From positions 1 to 30,166 of the forward strand of contig JAHLKC010000247.1 in NCBI GenBank assembly GCA_025449115.1: a stretch of DNA of 30,166 nucleotides, read 5' to 3'. The notes below the pieces were generated by a model, which did no database searches, was not told the DNA's origin, and saw nothing but the letters and a program-made list of their open reading frames with translations. The DNA comes from Chytridium lagenaria (lineage: Eukaryota; Chytridiomycota; Chytridiomycetes; Chytridiales; Chytridiaceae). Below are positions 10,806-22,359 of the stretch, in pieces. Position numbers and translations under genes: made by a program. How positions within the stretch are numbered: the first letter of the stretch is position 1; every line of letters starts with the position of its first letter.

Positions 10806-11190
10806 GGATTTGAAAAAAGCCAGCTTTTCTTTTCGTCATGATGATGATGCATATTTGGCTTGATTGTAAACTTATCAAACCATTAAAAGTTTAAATATGT
10901 CTATTCTTCGAGTGGTGTTGACTATAGACTCGAAAGAGCGCATAATTGAAGGCCACGAAAAACGATTCCGTCATAGAAGAGACCGAATCCGCGTTATACT
11001 TAAATTCCGCGTTTGAAACCAACATTAAGTTTAATGATGTAGGAAAAGAAAGAAATGAAAAACCTAAGAAGTAAAAACCAATCCCTTACTTCGGCGTAAC
11101 TGTGCAGCTCGTTCTTATAGTAAACTTCCTTATAATGAGCTTTTATCTGATTTTCGAAAACTTTTCCAGTTTTGCAACTATATCACTACT
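10806..11190. other. Intergenic, AT-rich
   Basis: The 3' flank of the proteasome gene and the presumed upstream region of the next ORF. AT-rich with no recognisable gene, hairpin or repeat. Confidence 0.4.
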
Positions 11191-11867
11191 ATGCCAAGAA
11201 ACTGCGCCCAATCTGACAAAAATGCATCACAAAATGCATCAGAAAGAGCCTCGATGCTAATGAGAAGACCAAGAGATTTGAAGGGCACGTGCTCAGCAAG
11301 CAAAGATATGGAAGTGGCTGGATACTTGGAGCAAGGCGGGGCACCACGAGCTTGGCATTTCAAACGTATGCATCGAGCTTCTGAACTTTTTATGCTCACA
11401 CTGTCGTTTTTAGGGTATGACGTCATTACAAGCAGATTCACGGCAAAAAATTACAAAGTGTGAGGTTGGAAATCAGCATATGAATAGAATTTGACGTAGT
11501 TTTGCAGAAAAAGGAGCTGCTAGATTCAAGTTGCAAGTGAAGACATTGAACTCTTGTAATAATATTGATGATGTATTTGTAATTTAATTTCAGGTGAGCG
11601 AGCTCGAATTATCTAAAGCAGCTGCGGAAAAGTTGCTTCGTGATAAAATGGGGAGTTGGAGACGGCTTTGAAGCGTATTGTTGGTGTAATACTTGACGAT
11701 GTGAAGCTTTAATGAAGTCGGTAGGTCGAAAAAATAGGATTGTTCTGACTTGCACAGTATACCTCGAATGAATTTCAGCGACTTCTTAGATTGCACTGGA
11801 TGATAGAATCGACCAAGTCGCTGATTCTTCCGGCCCTCTGAATACGGCTGCTGGAATTGCTGTTTAG
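11191..11867 (+). CDS. Possible coiled-coil protein, unidentified (exon structure unresolved)
   Basis: Coding potential is clearest at the 3' end on the plus strand. After a TTTCAG acceptor near 11593 the frame reads VSELELSKAAAEKLLRDKMG. With one extra G it continues ELETALKRIVGVILDDVK. A GTAGGT..CTTAG intron (about 11720-11791) then leads to IALDDRIDQVADSSGPLNTA and TAG 11865-11867. The segment is an amphipathic helix suited to a coiled coil. Upstream, an ATG at 11191 opens a polar frame to about 11460, and its link to the 3' exons requires at least one further splice or base correction. No family is recognised. A minus-strand ORF (11590-11985) overlaps the same bases and is the competing reading. 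Confidence 0.35.
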
Positions 11868-12017
11868 TCGTTGTTTGTGTATAACCGTTCTCTATGTATG
11901 AGCTTTGGAGGATCTGTCGCTGGGTGACATATGCCTGGCTGCTTTGATGAATATCATCAACGTTACTTGAATACACTGACTCCATCACTCTCGCTGGCTT
12001 ATTAAGGATCTGTTTTA

Positions 12018-12962
12018 CTAGTTACATTGACGCTTCGCGATTTCTTTACCCAGTATCATGCGTGCTTTATCAATTTCTTCGAGAATCCTATCGACACTCA
12101 CATTGGACCGCATTCTTTTCGGCTTTTGCAAAGTGAAAAGGGTTCGGCAGGGAGAGGCCTCCTTGTTGGAGCCGGAGTTTCTTCGGCTGGCTGGTTTCCA
12201 CTTTCCGTTTTAACTCGATTTGGGATATTGATCAGCATGATATCGATGACGTTCCTTCTCATGCCGTTCACAGACCGAATAATTCCCGTGGATCTTTCCT
12301 CACATCTGACCTTTCTCCTAAGCTTTCTTCAGTTTTGGCCAGCTTTACCAAATACGTTTACTGTTGACGTTTCGTTGCTCGATTTTTGAAGGAAGTCATT
12401 GACGGGTGCTGACGAGGCTGATACTTCAATTTTCTGAACACGCTGTCTTTTCATCTTTGGCATTCGTCTCTCAAAGCCTTCTTCTTCTTCGTCTTCGGGC
12501 AGTACTTCGGGTTCGTGAAATTTTATTTTAGCCATGAAAATCTTTGATAGTCTCTACTCATACCCTCATCTTCAATAACCTTGCGCGATTTCTTCCCCAA
12601 ATTAAATATCCCACGAGGCTGACAGTGCAAGTTAGATTGAAATTGCGGGAGAAGCTAGGAGTATGTTAATGTTGTGTGTTTACCAAACAAGAAGTTTTAA
12701 ACGTAATTCGCTGGATGTAATTTTATCAGAATGATACTTAAGTCTTTGGTTAACGAATTCCCCTTACAGACGTACGTTAGACATTGTTACTTGATCTTTT
12801 TGGAAGGTTTCTTCCTCTGAATTCTTTTCCTGTTACGAAAGTAGGAAGGTAATTTTAAGCTTACCTCATTTCCATCCTTCTTTATGGCAGTCTTCGTTGA
12901 GCCCTTTGCTGTAGCCTTCTTCTTCTTTGCATTCTGGCCTTGCTTCTTGTTCTCTTTGCCAT
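12018..12962 (-). CDS. Hypothetical small charged protein, minus strand (several frame breaks)
   Basis: From ATG 12962 a Lys-rich N-terminus (NKKQGQNAKKKKATAKGS) is read after restoring one A in the AAA run. A 35-nt GTAAGC..AACAG intron would follow, then an acidic exon. A longer GTACGT..TGTCAG intron leads to PRGIFNLGKKSRKVIEDE. A further intron leads to EDEEEEGFERRMPKMKRQRV. Downstream, with further single-base corrections, the frame reaches NVSVDRILEEIDKARMILGK and TAG 12018-12020. Charge pattern and splice-like junctions make the minus strand the likely coding strand. The plus-strand ORF over 12027-12389 is hydrophobic, as expected for the complement of a charged helix. Function unknown. 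It could be two genes, and the 35-nt intron is at the lower limit of plausibility. Confidence 0.35.
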
Positions 12963-12997
12963 GACTAACGATCAAGTGTCAGCGAAGCCCAAATCAA

Positions 12998-13623
12998 TTA
13001 ATACTTTTTCGGAGCTGCCTTCCCTTTCTTTTTATTTTTTTCTCTTTGCATGTTAACCTGGTATTTGCAGAAGTACTCACTGAAGCTCTCTATTGCCTCT
13101 TCCATCGTAGTTATGATATTCGATGGCCCATCGTTTTTAGGGGCTAAGGTCTGAGGTGGCCCGGTATCCCTCAACTTTTTGCGACTGAAAGTTAATATCA
13201 TCAGCTTGGCGCATTCGCAATAGATAATGTACTTAAATATATCGTAATTCTCCAGCATCGTTGATATTTTCCTTTTCTTCTGAGATTCGGGATCCGACTT
13301 GCCACTTCCTGGCCTTGTCGGCGCAGGTTGTTCCTTTGGTCTGGAAAGAGGTTCCACAATTTTCGGTTGATCCATCCTCGTAATCTGCACCGGAGAAGGA
13401 GTGATATGGTAGATCCTTCCTCCTCATGCCGTTCATCCCTATCCAGCTCATTAACATATCCAAATGCCGTGCATTGCCGTCCAGACATGAATTTTGCTGG
13501 TTGACGTAATCCCAGCACAAATGCAAGTTTAGGGTCATCGTTTGACTTTGCTGAAGTGTCGAACAGGTCGAGCAGTGCCAGGTTCGATTCAGTGAGATGA
13601 TGATGATGATGATGCTCTGACAT
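12998..13623 (-). CDS. Hypothetical protein with N-terminal His run
   Basis: ATG 13623 opens MSEHHHHHHLTESNLALLDL, a native six-His stretch encoded by a CAT repeat. A likely intron (GTTAAT..GTGCAG, about 13376-13450) leads to ITRMDQPKIVEPLSRP and a Pro/Lys-rich linker. A second intron (GTACAT..TTTCAG, about 13190-13230) leads to RKKLRDTGPPQTLAPK. The C-terminus is helical (MEEAIESFSEYFCKYQVNM) and ends in a Lys-rich tail (KNKKKGKAAPKKY) at TAA 12998-13000. That gives roughly 165 residues with no recognised domain. It sits about 100 bp downstream of the PAAF1 stop in the same orientation. The first intron's donor is weak, so the N-terminal exon boundary is uncertain. Confidence 0.5.
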
Positions 13624-13722
13624 CTCAACTGCTCCGACTCGCTCTCTCCTTCGCTTCTGTGCTGCTTCATTTACGTGTGAAGGCACAGTTCTGAATTCTT
13701 TTTTAAAGAAAATAATTTTGCT

Positions 13723-15282
13723 TTATTCAGAGAAGGCAGAAGCATTAACCTTGTAACCACGAACGATGCCATCACGACCTCCAGTGTATGCAGTGATTCC
13801 ACCGTATCCTGGCACAAAATGAACTGCCGTAAGAGGCTCTACGTCCACGCCAGCAAACTCAATACGGACAGAAGGCCTGCCTGCGTTATCGAAACCGATC
13901 AACGGACATGATCCCTCTTCTACAAAACAGAACAGGCATAATAATACGTCAAATAAGAAGCTCAAAGACAAAAAAATCGGGCTACCATAAATAAAATATG
14001 TACCATTTGTAAAAAGGAATTCGTATCCTTTTTGGCCTTGGGTCTCCAAGAAAGAAAGTCTGTTAATACCCGCATCGTTTCTTTGAAAGCTTTCAATCAA
14101 TCTAAAGAATTGAGCATGTGCTGAGAAGAAGCATCCTACTTCTGCGTCTTCATGTCCAAAACTTCAATAAAGCCATTTTCCTATTTTTTTCAAAAAAAAA
14201 ATTAGTTTAGAGAAAGGGAGGGAATTATTCACCATCCCGCTCCGATAAGGCCTTTGCTTGAAAGTATAGAAGTAGCGGTGACGTTTGAAGATGTCTTGGA
14301 TTTATACGAGAATACTTCTGTTCTTGATCTGATATCATAAACCGACACCAAGCCATTATCGCAACCCGCAACAATTATTCTTCCGTCCGTTCCAAATTCC
14401 AGCGGATCCTGCACGTGGGGAACCGTAGTAGGCAAATCATGGGACCCTATGGTGACAGAATTCACCTTCGCTATTTGTGCAAGGTTGGCGTTGGGTGAAA
14501 TATCCCACAAGCACGTCCAGATCCAATTTCCCAAAGACGGATAGAACCATCTTTTGCACAGGAAACAATATTCCGACCTCGGTCAATCATCGCAGCGTCA
14601 AGTATAGTTCCGCGATGGCCAACAATTTCTTTGGCAGGCTTGCTTATTGTCGGACCATCAGCTGCAATGGAATCGATGTCCTCTAGATTCCATACTTTTA
14701 AAGTCATATCCTGCCCAGCAGTCAGAACCACTTTGCCAGAAGGGAAAAAGCGTGCGATTAAAACATCTCCTATTATGCCGCGTAATAAGATTCTTCGACT
14801 CAAATCGTTCCCATCCAACACTGTCGCATGACCGTTGTTGCATCCAACGAAAAGCAAAGAATTTGAAGGTGATAAGCATACGTCGTTTACCTAATGGAAG
14901 AAAAGTACGAATCTTAAGATATAGTAGACTCAATAAGGGTGAATGTACCGATGCATCGACTTTTGCTGTCTTAAAAGGAGACTGAATAACTGTCTTTGAA
15001 TTATCCTTATTCGTCAGAGCGAATGATTTCTACAAGGTCTTAGCAAATATGGCTGCGCACACGGAAAACCTCGTTGACAAGAGTTGCCTGCAACTTTGGC
15101 GGCTCAACGACTTCGATATGCCCAGAAAAACAGTTTACTTTGGTGTGCTGGGATTTAATACTGTCGTAGTTATACAGCGATAGCCAAAACGATGAGGAAT
15201 GACTTTTCGATTTGACGGCCGCGTCCAAGTCGACAGCGAAATCCGACTGGACATTATAGTGAGGGATTGATGTTGTTTCCAT
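13723..15282 (-). CDS. RPN14: Proteasomal ATPase-associated factor 1 / RPN14-like WD40 protein (frame breaks)
   Basis: Exons (minus): 15061-15282, 14949-15029, 14233-14890, 14140-14180, 14004-14101 and 13723-13919. The N-terminus (QSDFAVDLDAAVKSK, then FWLSLYNYDS) and the WD repeats match the PAAF1 pattern: ARFFPSGKVVLTAGQDMTLK, KVWNLED, then GHRGTILDAAMIDRGRNIVS, CAKDGSIRLWEIGSGRAC, and finally GRDGIVRGYKV. PAAF1/RPN14 is a chaperone that binds proteasomal ATPases during 19S assembly. One base appears missing near 14488: the frame runs to TAG after TPTLHK and resumes one base out with AQIAKVNSVTIG. A 37-nt GTGGGA..AAATAG intron would also restore frame but would remove conserved residues. 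A second shift is needed at the exon 3/4 junction near 14235. Symbol by family resemblance. Confidence 0.82.
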
Positions 15283-15962
15283 GACAAATTGCAAAAATAA
15301 ATTCTCATTCATTCAAATATGCCATGCAATATCTTCATAATGCCAATGCAAACGACTTCGTCCCCAACGCCGTTGACGAAGGCTCATATCCAGGAAAATA
15401 TCTTCACATTGTGAGTTTTTGATAGAGAAAAAGGGAAAAGTAAAAAGTACTTTATCATGTGCTTCACAGCTTCATCTCCAGCTTTGATGGTGGTCGTTGA
15501 AAAGTGTAATTGAGAAGTGCCTCCATTGCCAACACAAATATCACCGTCATTGCATAATTCAACGGCATCCCCGCTATTGATTTGATGAACATTCCGTATA
15601 AGCATGCACTTTCCAGTATCATAATCTTGGAGAATTACATCATAAAAATGAGGTTCGTTTCCTGCTGAAATGCAACAACCATGAACGCTTGGTGGATTTT
15701 CCGCTGGCGATGATATTATGCCTAAGCTGCTGTTCTGCTTCAAATTTATAAAATGTCCCTGGAAGCATCTCAAGTGGGCTAACGTATTTATTAAAATAAC
15801 AAGCTGTATACTGGGTTCTTACATCCTTCTGCTTCACGAGGAAGAAAGCACAAATGTGCAAGGCCCACAAAATCCTCCATATACCGTCTTCCTCTTTCTA
15901 TAAAAGAAGGACACAGAGCAAAAAATTGCCCGAAAAACTTTGCCCCTGGTTTGTTCGACAAG
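15283..15962. promoter_or_regulatory. Divergent promoter region, PAAF1 (-) / MOT1 (+)
   Basis: 680 bases between two divergent start codons. It is longer than needed and contains the coding-like minus-strand ORF at 15384-15773, so it may hold a further small gene. No specific regulatory motif was recognised. Confidence 0.45.
15384..15773 (-). CDS. Possible small gene inside the PAAF1/MOT1 divergent region
   Basis: An open frame of 129 codons. The best stretch reads SVHGCCISAGNEPHFYDVIL, then QDYDTGKCMLIRNVHQINSG and DAVELCNDGDICVGNGG, with balanced composition unlike the low-complexity shadow ORFs elsewhere. After KHMIK a GTACTT donor could end the exon, since the remaining residues (YFLLFPFSLSK) look intronic. 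No family is recognised and the start codon is unclear. It could be a separate gene on the PAAF1 strand or a spurious ORF. Confidence 0.3.
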   Translation of the reverse strand: MRCFQGHFINLKQNSSLGIISSPAENPPSVHGCCISAGNEPHFYDVILQDYDTGKCMLIRNVHQINSGDAVELCNDGDICVGNGGTSQLHFSTTTIKAGDEAVKHMIKYFLLFPFSLSKTHNVKIFSWI

Positions 15963-18900
15963 ATGGCGACAAGGTGAAGGTTTGATCTCAGTGCCCATTC
16001 TTATTAATGCTGGATACTTTAGACTTGACCGTCTTGTTCTTCTACTCGACACCGGGTCAACTCCCTCTGTGAGATCGGCAGCAGCCCAGCAGTTGGGCGA
16101 TATTCAAAGACAACACCCTGATGAGCTTTACAATCTCTTGGCTAGGGTGGGTTGTGAAGCCATGTCATTCTTGTCGCCTCTAACATCAAGTAGGTTTTGG
16201 TGCATCTCCGAAGTGAGTCATGGGAAACGCGGGTTGCTGCAGGACATGCCGTCGCTGCTATTGCTAAGAATGTCCCAGAATGGAGCCCACCACCTCCACC
16301 ACCTTCTTCCCAAGACCCTGACTTGATGGATGACGAGAACGACGCCGACCTTTCTTTCGAAACTTTTGATATTTCGACTGTGCTCAAGTGCGGAGCCCCG
16401 CTACTTGCATCGGCCGGCAAGGAATTTGACGAGCATGACTATGGAAGCATGGATCCACGCGAAAGGATTGCTTTGCAGAAGAAGCAACTTAAGCAGCGGC
16501 TTGGCTTGGGAACAGAGTTTATGGATTGTAGCTAAAGGTTTCTTATGCACAAGTTAACTTATCATAGTGGACTTCTTTTCTGAGGCGGATCTTAAAAATG
16601 ACGTTAAGAAAAATATACCCAACATTGAGGAAGGTTTACCTCAACAATTGTTTCAGAAAGGGAAAATACTGTAAGTCTCGATACTTTTGAACGATAACTG
16701 AGGGCTTGCAGGAAGGATAGTGAGGAGGATTTAAGTGGCTTGAGCACACGAGAACTAAATGCAAGAAAACGGCGAATGAAGATGGGGTCAAAGAAACACC
16801 AAGCTAAGGACACGTTTGTATGCCTGCACATATCTTTGTATTTTAACACGCTGAATAGGGTTCGGGTTGCGGATCTTTCGTCATCTTCGTCGATGAAAAA
16901 GAGGAAGTCGATGTCGGATATGTCATCTCAACAAGCATCACAGCAGCCTTTGAAACGCATCAAAGAGGAAGACGGGGACCCAGCGGACTCCACTTTTGTT
17001 GTTGAGCATAAGGTTAAAGAGGAACTATCAGTGTCTCTCGGAGTTTTCAGTTCAGGAGATGAATGGCCATTTGAGGGATTATGTGAGCAGCTTTGCCTTG
17101 ACCTTTTCGACTTCTCGTGGGAGATCCGTCATGGAGCCGCCATCGGTCTTCGAGAGATTTTAAAGGCACATGGATCTGGCCCTGGTCGGTTGATTGGCCT
17201 CTCTCCTTTGAAAAACGAGCGACGTCATCAGCGATGGCTAGAGGATGTAGCTATTCGATTGCTCTGTGTTTTGGCGCTGGATCGTTTCGCAGACTTTGTT
17301 GGGGACCATGTGGTCGTGCCGGTCAGAGAAACCTGTGCTCAAACCCTCGGTGTTGTCCTTCAATTTTGTGGGCGAGAACTTTGTCTTCAAGTTGTGGAGC
17401 GTGGGTTGATTAAATTGGTGGAGGGTAATGAATACCTGAAAAAGGACGTTGCTGGCGTCAAAAAGAAGACCGACGGGCGGGAAGTCCGATGGGAAGTTCG
17501 TCATGCAGGTTTGATTGGCTTGAAATACTGGATGGCGGTTAAAAGAGATTTGGTTGGAGATGTTCTTGTGGATAAGGCGGGAAAGCAAGTGGATGCTCCT
17601 GTCTTTAGGGCCATATTGAATGGGTACGAAGTTATTGTTTTTTTCTTCTTCATGGAATTTGTTTCTTTTTTTTTATAATCATGATGCTAATTATCTTGTA
17701 TTTATGTAGCTTAAAAGATAAAGACGATGATGTTCGCGCTGTATCATCTTCCACTCTACTACCGATTAATGACATTCTCGTCACCCTGTTCCCAGCAGAA
17801 TTAGTTTTTAAAAGAATTGTGGCCACTTTATGGGATTGCTTGGTCGAGCTTGATGACCTCACTGCAGCGACTGCATCTGTCATGGACCTCCTCTCCGAGC
17901 TTATAAGTAAAAAAGAGATCATCAGTCTTATCAGGTCTGAGCCTGCTGCATTAAAGATTCAAGTCCCTCGACTATTCCCCTTCCTTCGCCACGCAATCAC
18001 TTCGGTCAGAATAGCTGTTCTTCGAACCTTGAAGACTCTTCTTGATGTTGCCGAATCTGATTTATCGAACCTCTCATCTTGTTGGATTACGAAAGAGGTT
18101 TCGCATCTAGTCTTTCAAAACTTTGTGCTGGAGGAGAAAGAGGACGTGGCTCGGCTCTCGCTCGACATATGGTCAAAGCTCATAAGAGTTATGTTCAAGC
18201 TTGGGAGTACAGAATATGCCTCTATTATTTCGAAAAGCTTAGCCGGTTTCTTCAATTTGTTAATGACACCGATTGGAACACCATTCGAGCCTCACTTTTT
18301 GCTCTACCCCTCGCCAGATGGAGGAATTGGCTCGAACGTCTCTGTTCACGACAAGGCCATGGCTCAACAGGATCTTACTGTTGTAGAAGAAGAAGTTGTT
18401 CTTCGGGGTAGAATTCTAGGAGCAATCGCCTTAGGACGATGCCTAGCATTGGTTGTTGACCTAAACGACACAACTTTACTTGCTTTGGTTCGAAGCTCTC
18501 TGGAAGGATATCTTAATAGTGGCTTTGCATATCACCGAACATTCTCACACATTGTGATCGAGGAACTCGCGTCTTACAACGAGGAAATCCGCTTTAATGG
18601 CAACATCATAAAGGAGAGGGACTTACTCGACATTATTTGGAGTCATCTAGTCGATTCCCTTAATGCTGCTGACTCTGGCTCCACCCTCCTCTTCAGTGAA
18701 CTTATTCCTTTTCTTGGGAGGTTACGCTTGGATTGCCAAGCTTTTATCAACGCAGTACATGAGAGCGGGATTAATAATCTTCCAACGCTTCCTCCTCTTC
18801 CAGGAAATTCAGCAAGTGTCACCGATCCCATCAATCCTTTGGGGCCCATGTTTGTGATTCAAGTTGCTGAGCACCTAGCTCGAGCCGTCTTTCCACAATT

Positions 18901-21900
18901 AGCAGCCGTTGTTCCGGCTCGGTCAGTTAAAGTTTCGGGTACTTCGGGAGCCACCGATATTCACACTTCCTTGAACGAAAGAATACGAAGGATTGAAAAC
19001 GGCATTGAGCTCTATAATGTCGAGCAGCTCCGGTGGGATGTCTCTACTTTTGCCTCCGCGGCTTCGGCCGTGGTTCGATTTGGCAAGATTCCGCCTAAAC
19101 TTAACCCTGTTATTCGCTCCTTGATGAACTCAATTAAGTTTGAAGCTTCCGTGATGCTTCAGGAGAGAAGCGCAGGTGGTGTTGCCAACTTACTTGAGCT
19201 TAATATCAAGCGTGCTGCCGCAATCAACGATAAGATCATCAAGAATTTGGTTGTCTTTTTGTGCGCCGATGCAGACTGGGGTACCCTCAGTGATACTCAA
19301 CAGGAGGAAGGGATTCTGAGTCTTAAACATGCTGATGTGGAAAAAGGAGTAGAGAAGGAGCCAGAAAAGAAAGGGAAGGGCACTAAGAGAAAAGCTGCTG
19401 AAATGAGCCAATCTGATATTTCGGCTGTTGATTCCGCGACAAGTGCTATATCCGACGCAATGAAGGCCCAACGTGCACATGAAATCGTGCGTCGTGGTGG
19501 GATAGCCGCTGTTAAAAGTATTTGCCTGAAGTTCGACCGGATGCGCTTGCAGAGCGCTTCGAAATTGTGGGAGCTTGCTACTTTTGGTCTGGCATTTTGA
19601 TAGCGTTGATGCGGCATCATCTACGCTGACGCTTTCGCCTGCAGAACGCTGCAAGAGCGACATCGTTTACGGTCAGGCTGTAGTGGATGCGCTACTGACT
19701 TTATCGACTGTCGCAGTGTCTCTGTCCACCCACTGCACCCTAGATTATGCATGCTGCTGAAGCCTATATGTCTCATTTTGCGTACCCCGCTTTCTCTGCT
19801 GAGACATGCTGCAAGCTATGCGCTCAGTAAAATTGTTGGAGTTTGCACAGTGAACACGATGCAGTCTATCATTGAGTGGGTGGTCCCCCTCCTCGGAGAC
19901 TCACTTTCTACCACAAATAGACAAGGCGCTGCAGAGTGCATATCCATGTTAGCGAAATCTCTGGAAGACTCCAGATTATTGCCGTACATTGTCTTTCTCA
20001 TCGTTCCCGTCTTGCGGAGGATGTCCGATCCTGACGAATCGGTCCGATTTATATCTACCTCTGTTTTCGCTCACCTTGTCAAGTTGGTTCCTCTCGAGGC
20101 CGGTGTCCCTGATCCGGAAGGACTTGATCCAAAATTATTGAAGTTGCGGGAAGAGGAGCGGAAGTTTATGGGTCAGCTTGTTGGCAGTGAGAAAGTGGAG
20201 AGCTTTGAGGTCCCAAAGGGTATTAATGCCGAGTTGAGACCATACCAGAAAGAGGGTGTGAGCTGGCTGGCATTTTGAATCGATACGGACTTCATGGAAT
20301 CCTGTGTGATGGTATGATATCATGTACCTGTGTCTTTTTTAAAAATTCTTAAGATATGGGTCTTGGTAAGACATTGCAATCCATTTGTATGCTCGCTTCA
20401 GATCATCATCTTCGTGCGGAAGAGTTCAAAAAGACCAAGGCTCCGCATGCGGCTCATCTTCCTTCACTTGTGGTCTGTCCGCCGACACTCACGGGACATT
20501 GGAAACACGAGATTCAGCATTACGCTGGTGAGGTTCTATCACCAATTGTCTACACCGAGGACCCTCAGAGCGCGCAAAGTAAGCCTTTTAACAATGATCA
20601 CCATACTAAAATTGGTGTAGGCAACGGAGCTTATTTAAAAAGCATGATGTTGTCATTACTTCCTACGAATATTTTGCGAAATGATTGCGATGAGCTCGCT
20701 CCCTTTCATGGAACTACTGCATTTTGGATGAGGGCCATATTATCAAGAATGCTAAGACTAAGCTGACGAAAGCCGTGAAATGCGTCAAGTGCATGAAACG
20801 CATCATTTTGTCTGGAACACCCATTCAAAATAATGTGCTCGAGCTTTGGTCGTTGTTTGACTTTTTGATGCCCGGTTTCCTTGGAACGGAGCAGCAATTC
20901 CAGACTAAGTTTGGAAAACCGATTTTAGCCTCTCGTGATGCGAAAAGCTCAAGTAGGGAACAGGAAAAGGGTGCTTTGGCTTTGGAAGCACTTCACAAGC
21001 AGGTCCTTCCATTCTTGCTTCGGAGAATGAAGGAGGATGTGTTGGATGACCTTCCTCCTAAAATAATTCAAGACTACTATGTGGAACTCAGCGATGTTCA
21101 AAAGGCTCTTTATGAGGACTTCGGGAAGTCACAGGCTGGCACTGTTGTTAAGGAGGATATGAGTTCCCTGAGCAAAGGAGATCCAAGTGGGAAGCAGGTG
21201 CAAGGGACTCATGTTTTCCAAGCATTGCAGTACTTGCGAAAGCTTTGCAATCATCCTTCTTTGGTTTTGAAGCCAACACATCCGCAATACGAGAAGATTT
21301 GCAAGAAGTTGACTTTGGATGATAGTAACATTAACGACATCAAACATGCCACCAAAGATCGCTGCGTTAAGGTATGTAAATCATGAGCTAAGTTCTGATT
21401 CTTATAGGCAAATTCTCCTTGATTGTGGAATTGGCGTCGAAACATCGGAATCCGCGGTCGCTACCACCGCACCCCATCGCGCTCTCGTGTTTGTTCAACT
21501 TAAAGAAATGTTAGACCATATCGAACACACTTTGTTTAAGATCCACATGCCAAATTTGACCTACATGAGAATGGATGGTTCTACGGATAGTAACCAGCGT
21601 CATGACATGGTTCGAAAGTTCAACGCCGATCCCCTCTATCGATGTCTTCCTTTTAACCACTAGTGTTGGAGGGTTAGGACTTAATTTGACTGGTGCTGAC
21701 ACAGTCATATTTGTTGAGCACGATTGGAACCCTATGAAGGATCTGCAAGCAATGGATCGCGCGCATCGTATCGGGCAGAAACGTGTTGTGAATGTTTACC
21801 GTTTGATTACAAGGGGAACACTCGAGGAGAAGATTATGGGGTAAATTCTACTGATCAATTTAGCTGTTTTACTTATGTTTGTTTTTTAGTTTACAAAAAT

Positions 21901-22152
21901 TCAAGCTTAATATTGCGTCCTCCATCATCAACCAGGACAATGCTGGACTTGCTTTCCATGGACACGGACCAAATCCTTGATTTATTTGCAGTTGGAGAGG
22001 ATAAAAAGGGCAAGGAGGTTGGCAAGAGCGATGAGGAAGGAGGCGCAAAGAAGGCAACTATGAAGGAGGTTTTAGAAAACTTGGACGGGTTGTGGGACGA
22101 GAAGCAGTACGAATCTTTGGATATCAGCGGTTTCTTAGCCGACTTGAAGTAA
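15963..22152 (+). CDS. MOT1: TATA-binding-protein-associated factor MOT1/BTAF1, Snf2-family ATPase (many frame breaks in 3' half)
   Basis: Exons: 15963-15973 (11 nt), 16023-16146, 16194-16527, 16568-16670, 16712-16813, 16859-17623, 17710-20311, 20354-20578, 20621-21371, 21408-21842 and about 21890-22152. The N-terminus [20 protein letters not shown] and the HEAT-repeat body ([34 protein letters not shown]) match MOT1. The C-terminal Snf2 ATPase shows motif I ([10 protein letters not shown], split by an intron), motif II (LDEGH near 20727), GTPIQNN, then [17 protein letters not shown] and motif [12 protein letters not shown], ending [14 protein letters not shown]1 removes TBP from DNA using ATP. 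The first 3.5 kb is in frame. From about 19,530 on, single-base shifts are needed near 19531, 19563, 19578, 19731, 20274, 20635, 20681, 20708, 21337, 21634 and 21950, many of them in homopolymers. Confidence 0.9.
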
Positions 22153-22359
22153 AATAAAAAACATCATTTTTGTGGTGAAATCCAAAAATAACTTCTTTCC
22201 CTTTTAAAATATTCATCTGAATCAATCGTGTATCTCAAACTTTCGGACATGAGGAGTTTGTAAGGGAGGCGCAACCATATCTCTATTTGCGCAACTTGAC
22301 AGCTCTCAAACCGGTAATTTTAATAGCAAGACAGGAACGGCCTAAACCGGTTGTTCATC

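Noticed and set aside
11590..11985. Minus-strand 132-residue ORF as a gene
   Set aside because: Its 5' half is protein-like and Gln-rich, but its 3' half opposes a better plus-strand coiled-coil reading. Left as a competing hypothesis and not annotated.
12027..12389. 120-codon plus-strand hydrophobic ORF resembling a membrane protein
   Set aside because: It is the complement of charged helical sequence on the minus strand (ILEEIDKARMIL), and its hydrophobicity is what antisense of such codons gives.
13590..13623. Six-His run taken as an engineered tag
   Set aside because: It is encoded by a simple CAT repeat within a longer natural frame with introns, so a native His run is the better explanation.
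14481..14517. 37-nt intron in PAAF1 that would restore frame
   Set aside because: Shorter than the other well-supported introns in the window (42 nt or more), and it would delete residues that align with the WD-repeat body; a one-base indel is simpler. Not fully excluded.
19190..19663. 157-codon minus-strand ORF
   Set aside because: Antisense to the well-supported MOT1 coding region.
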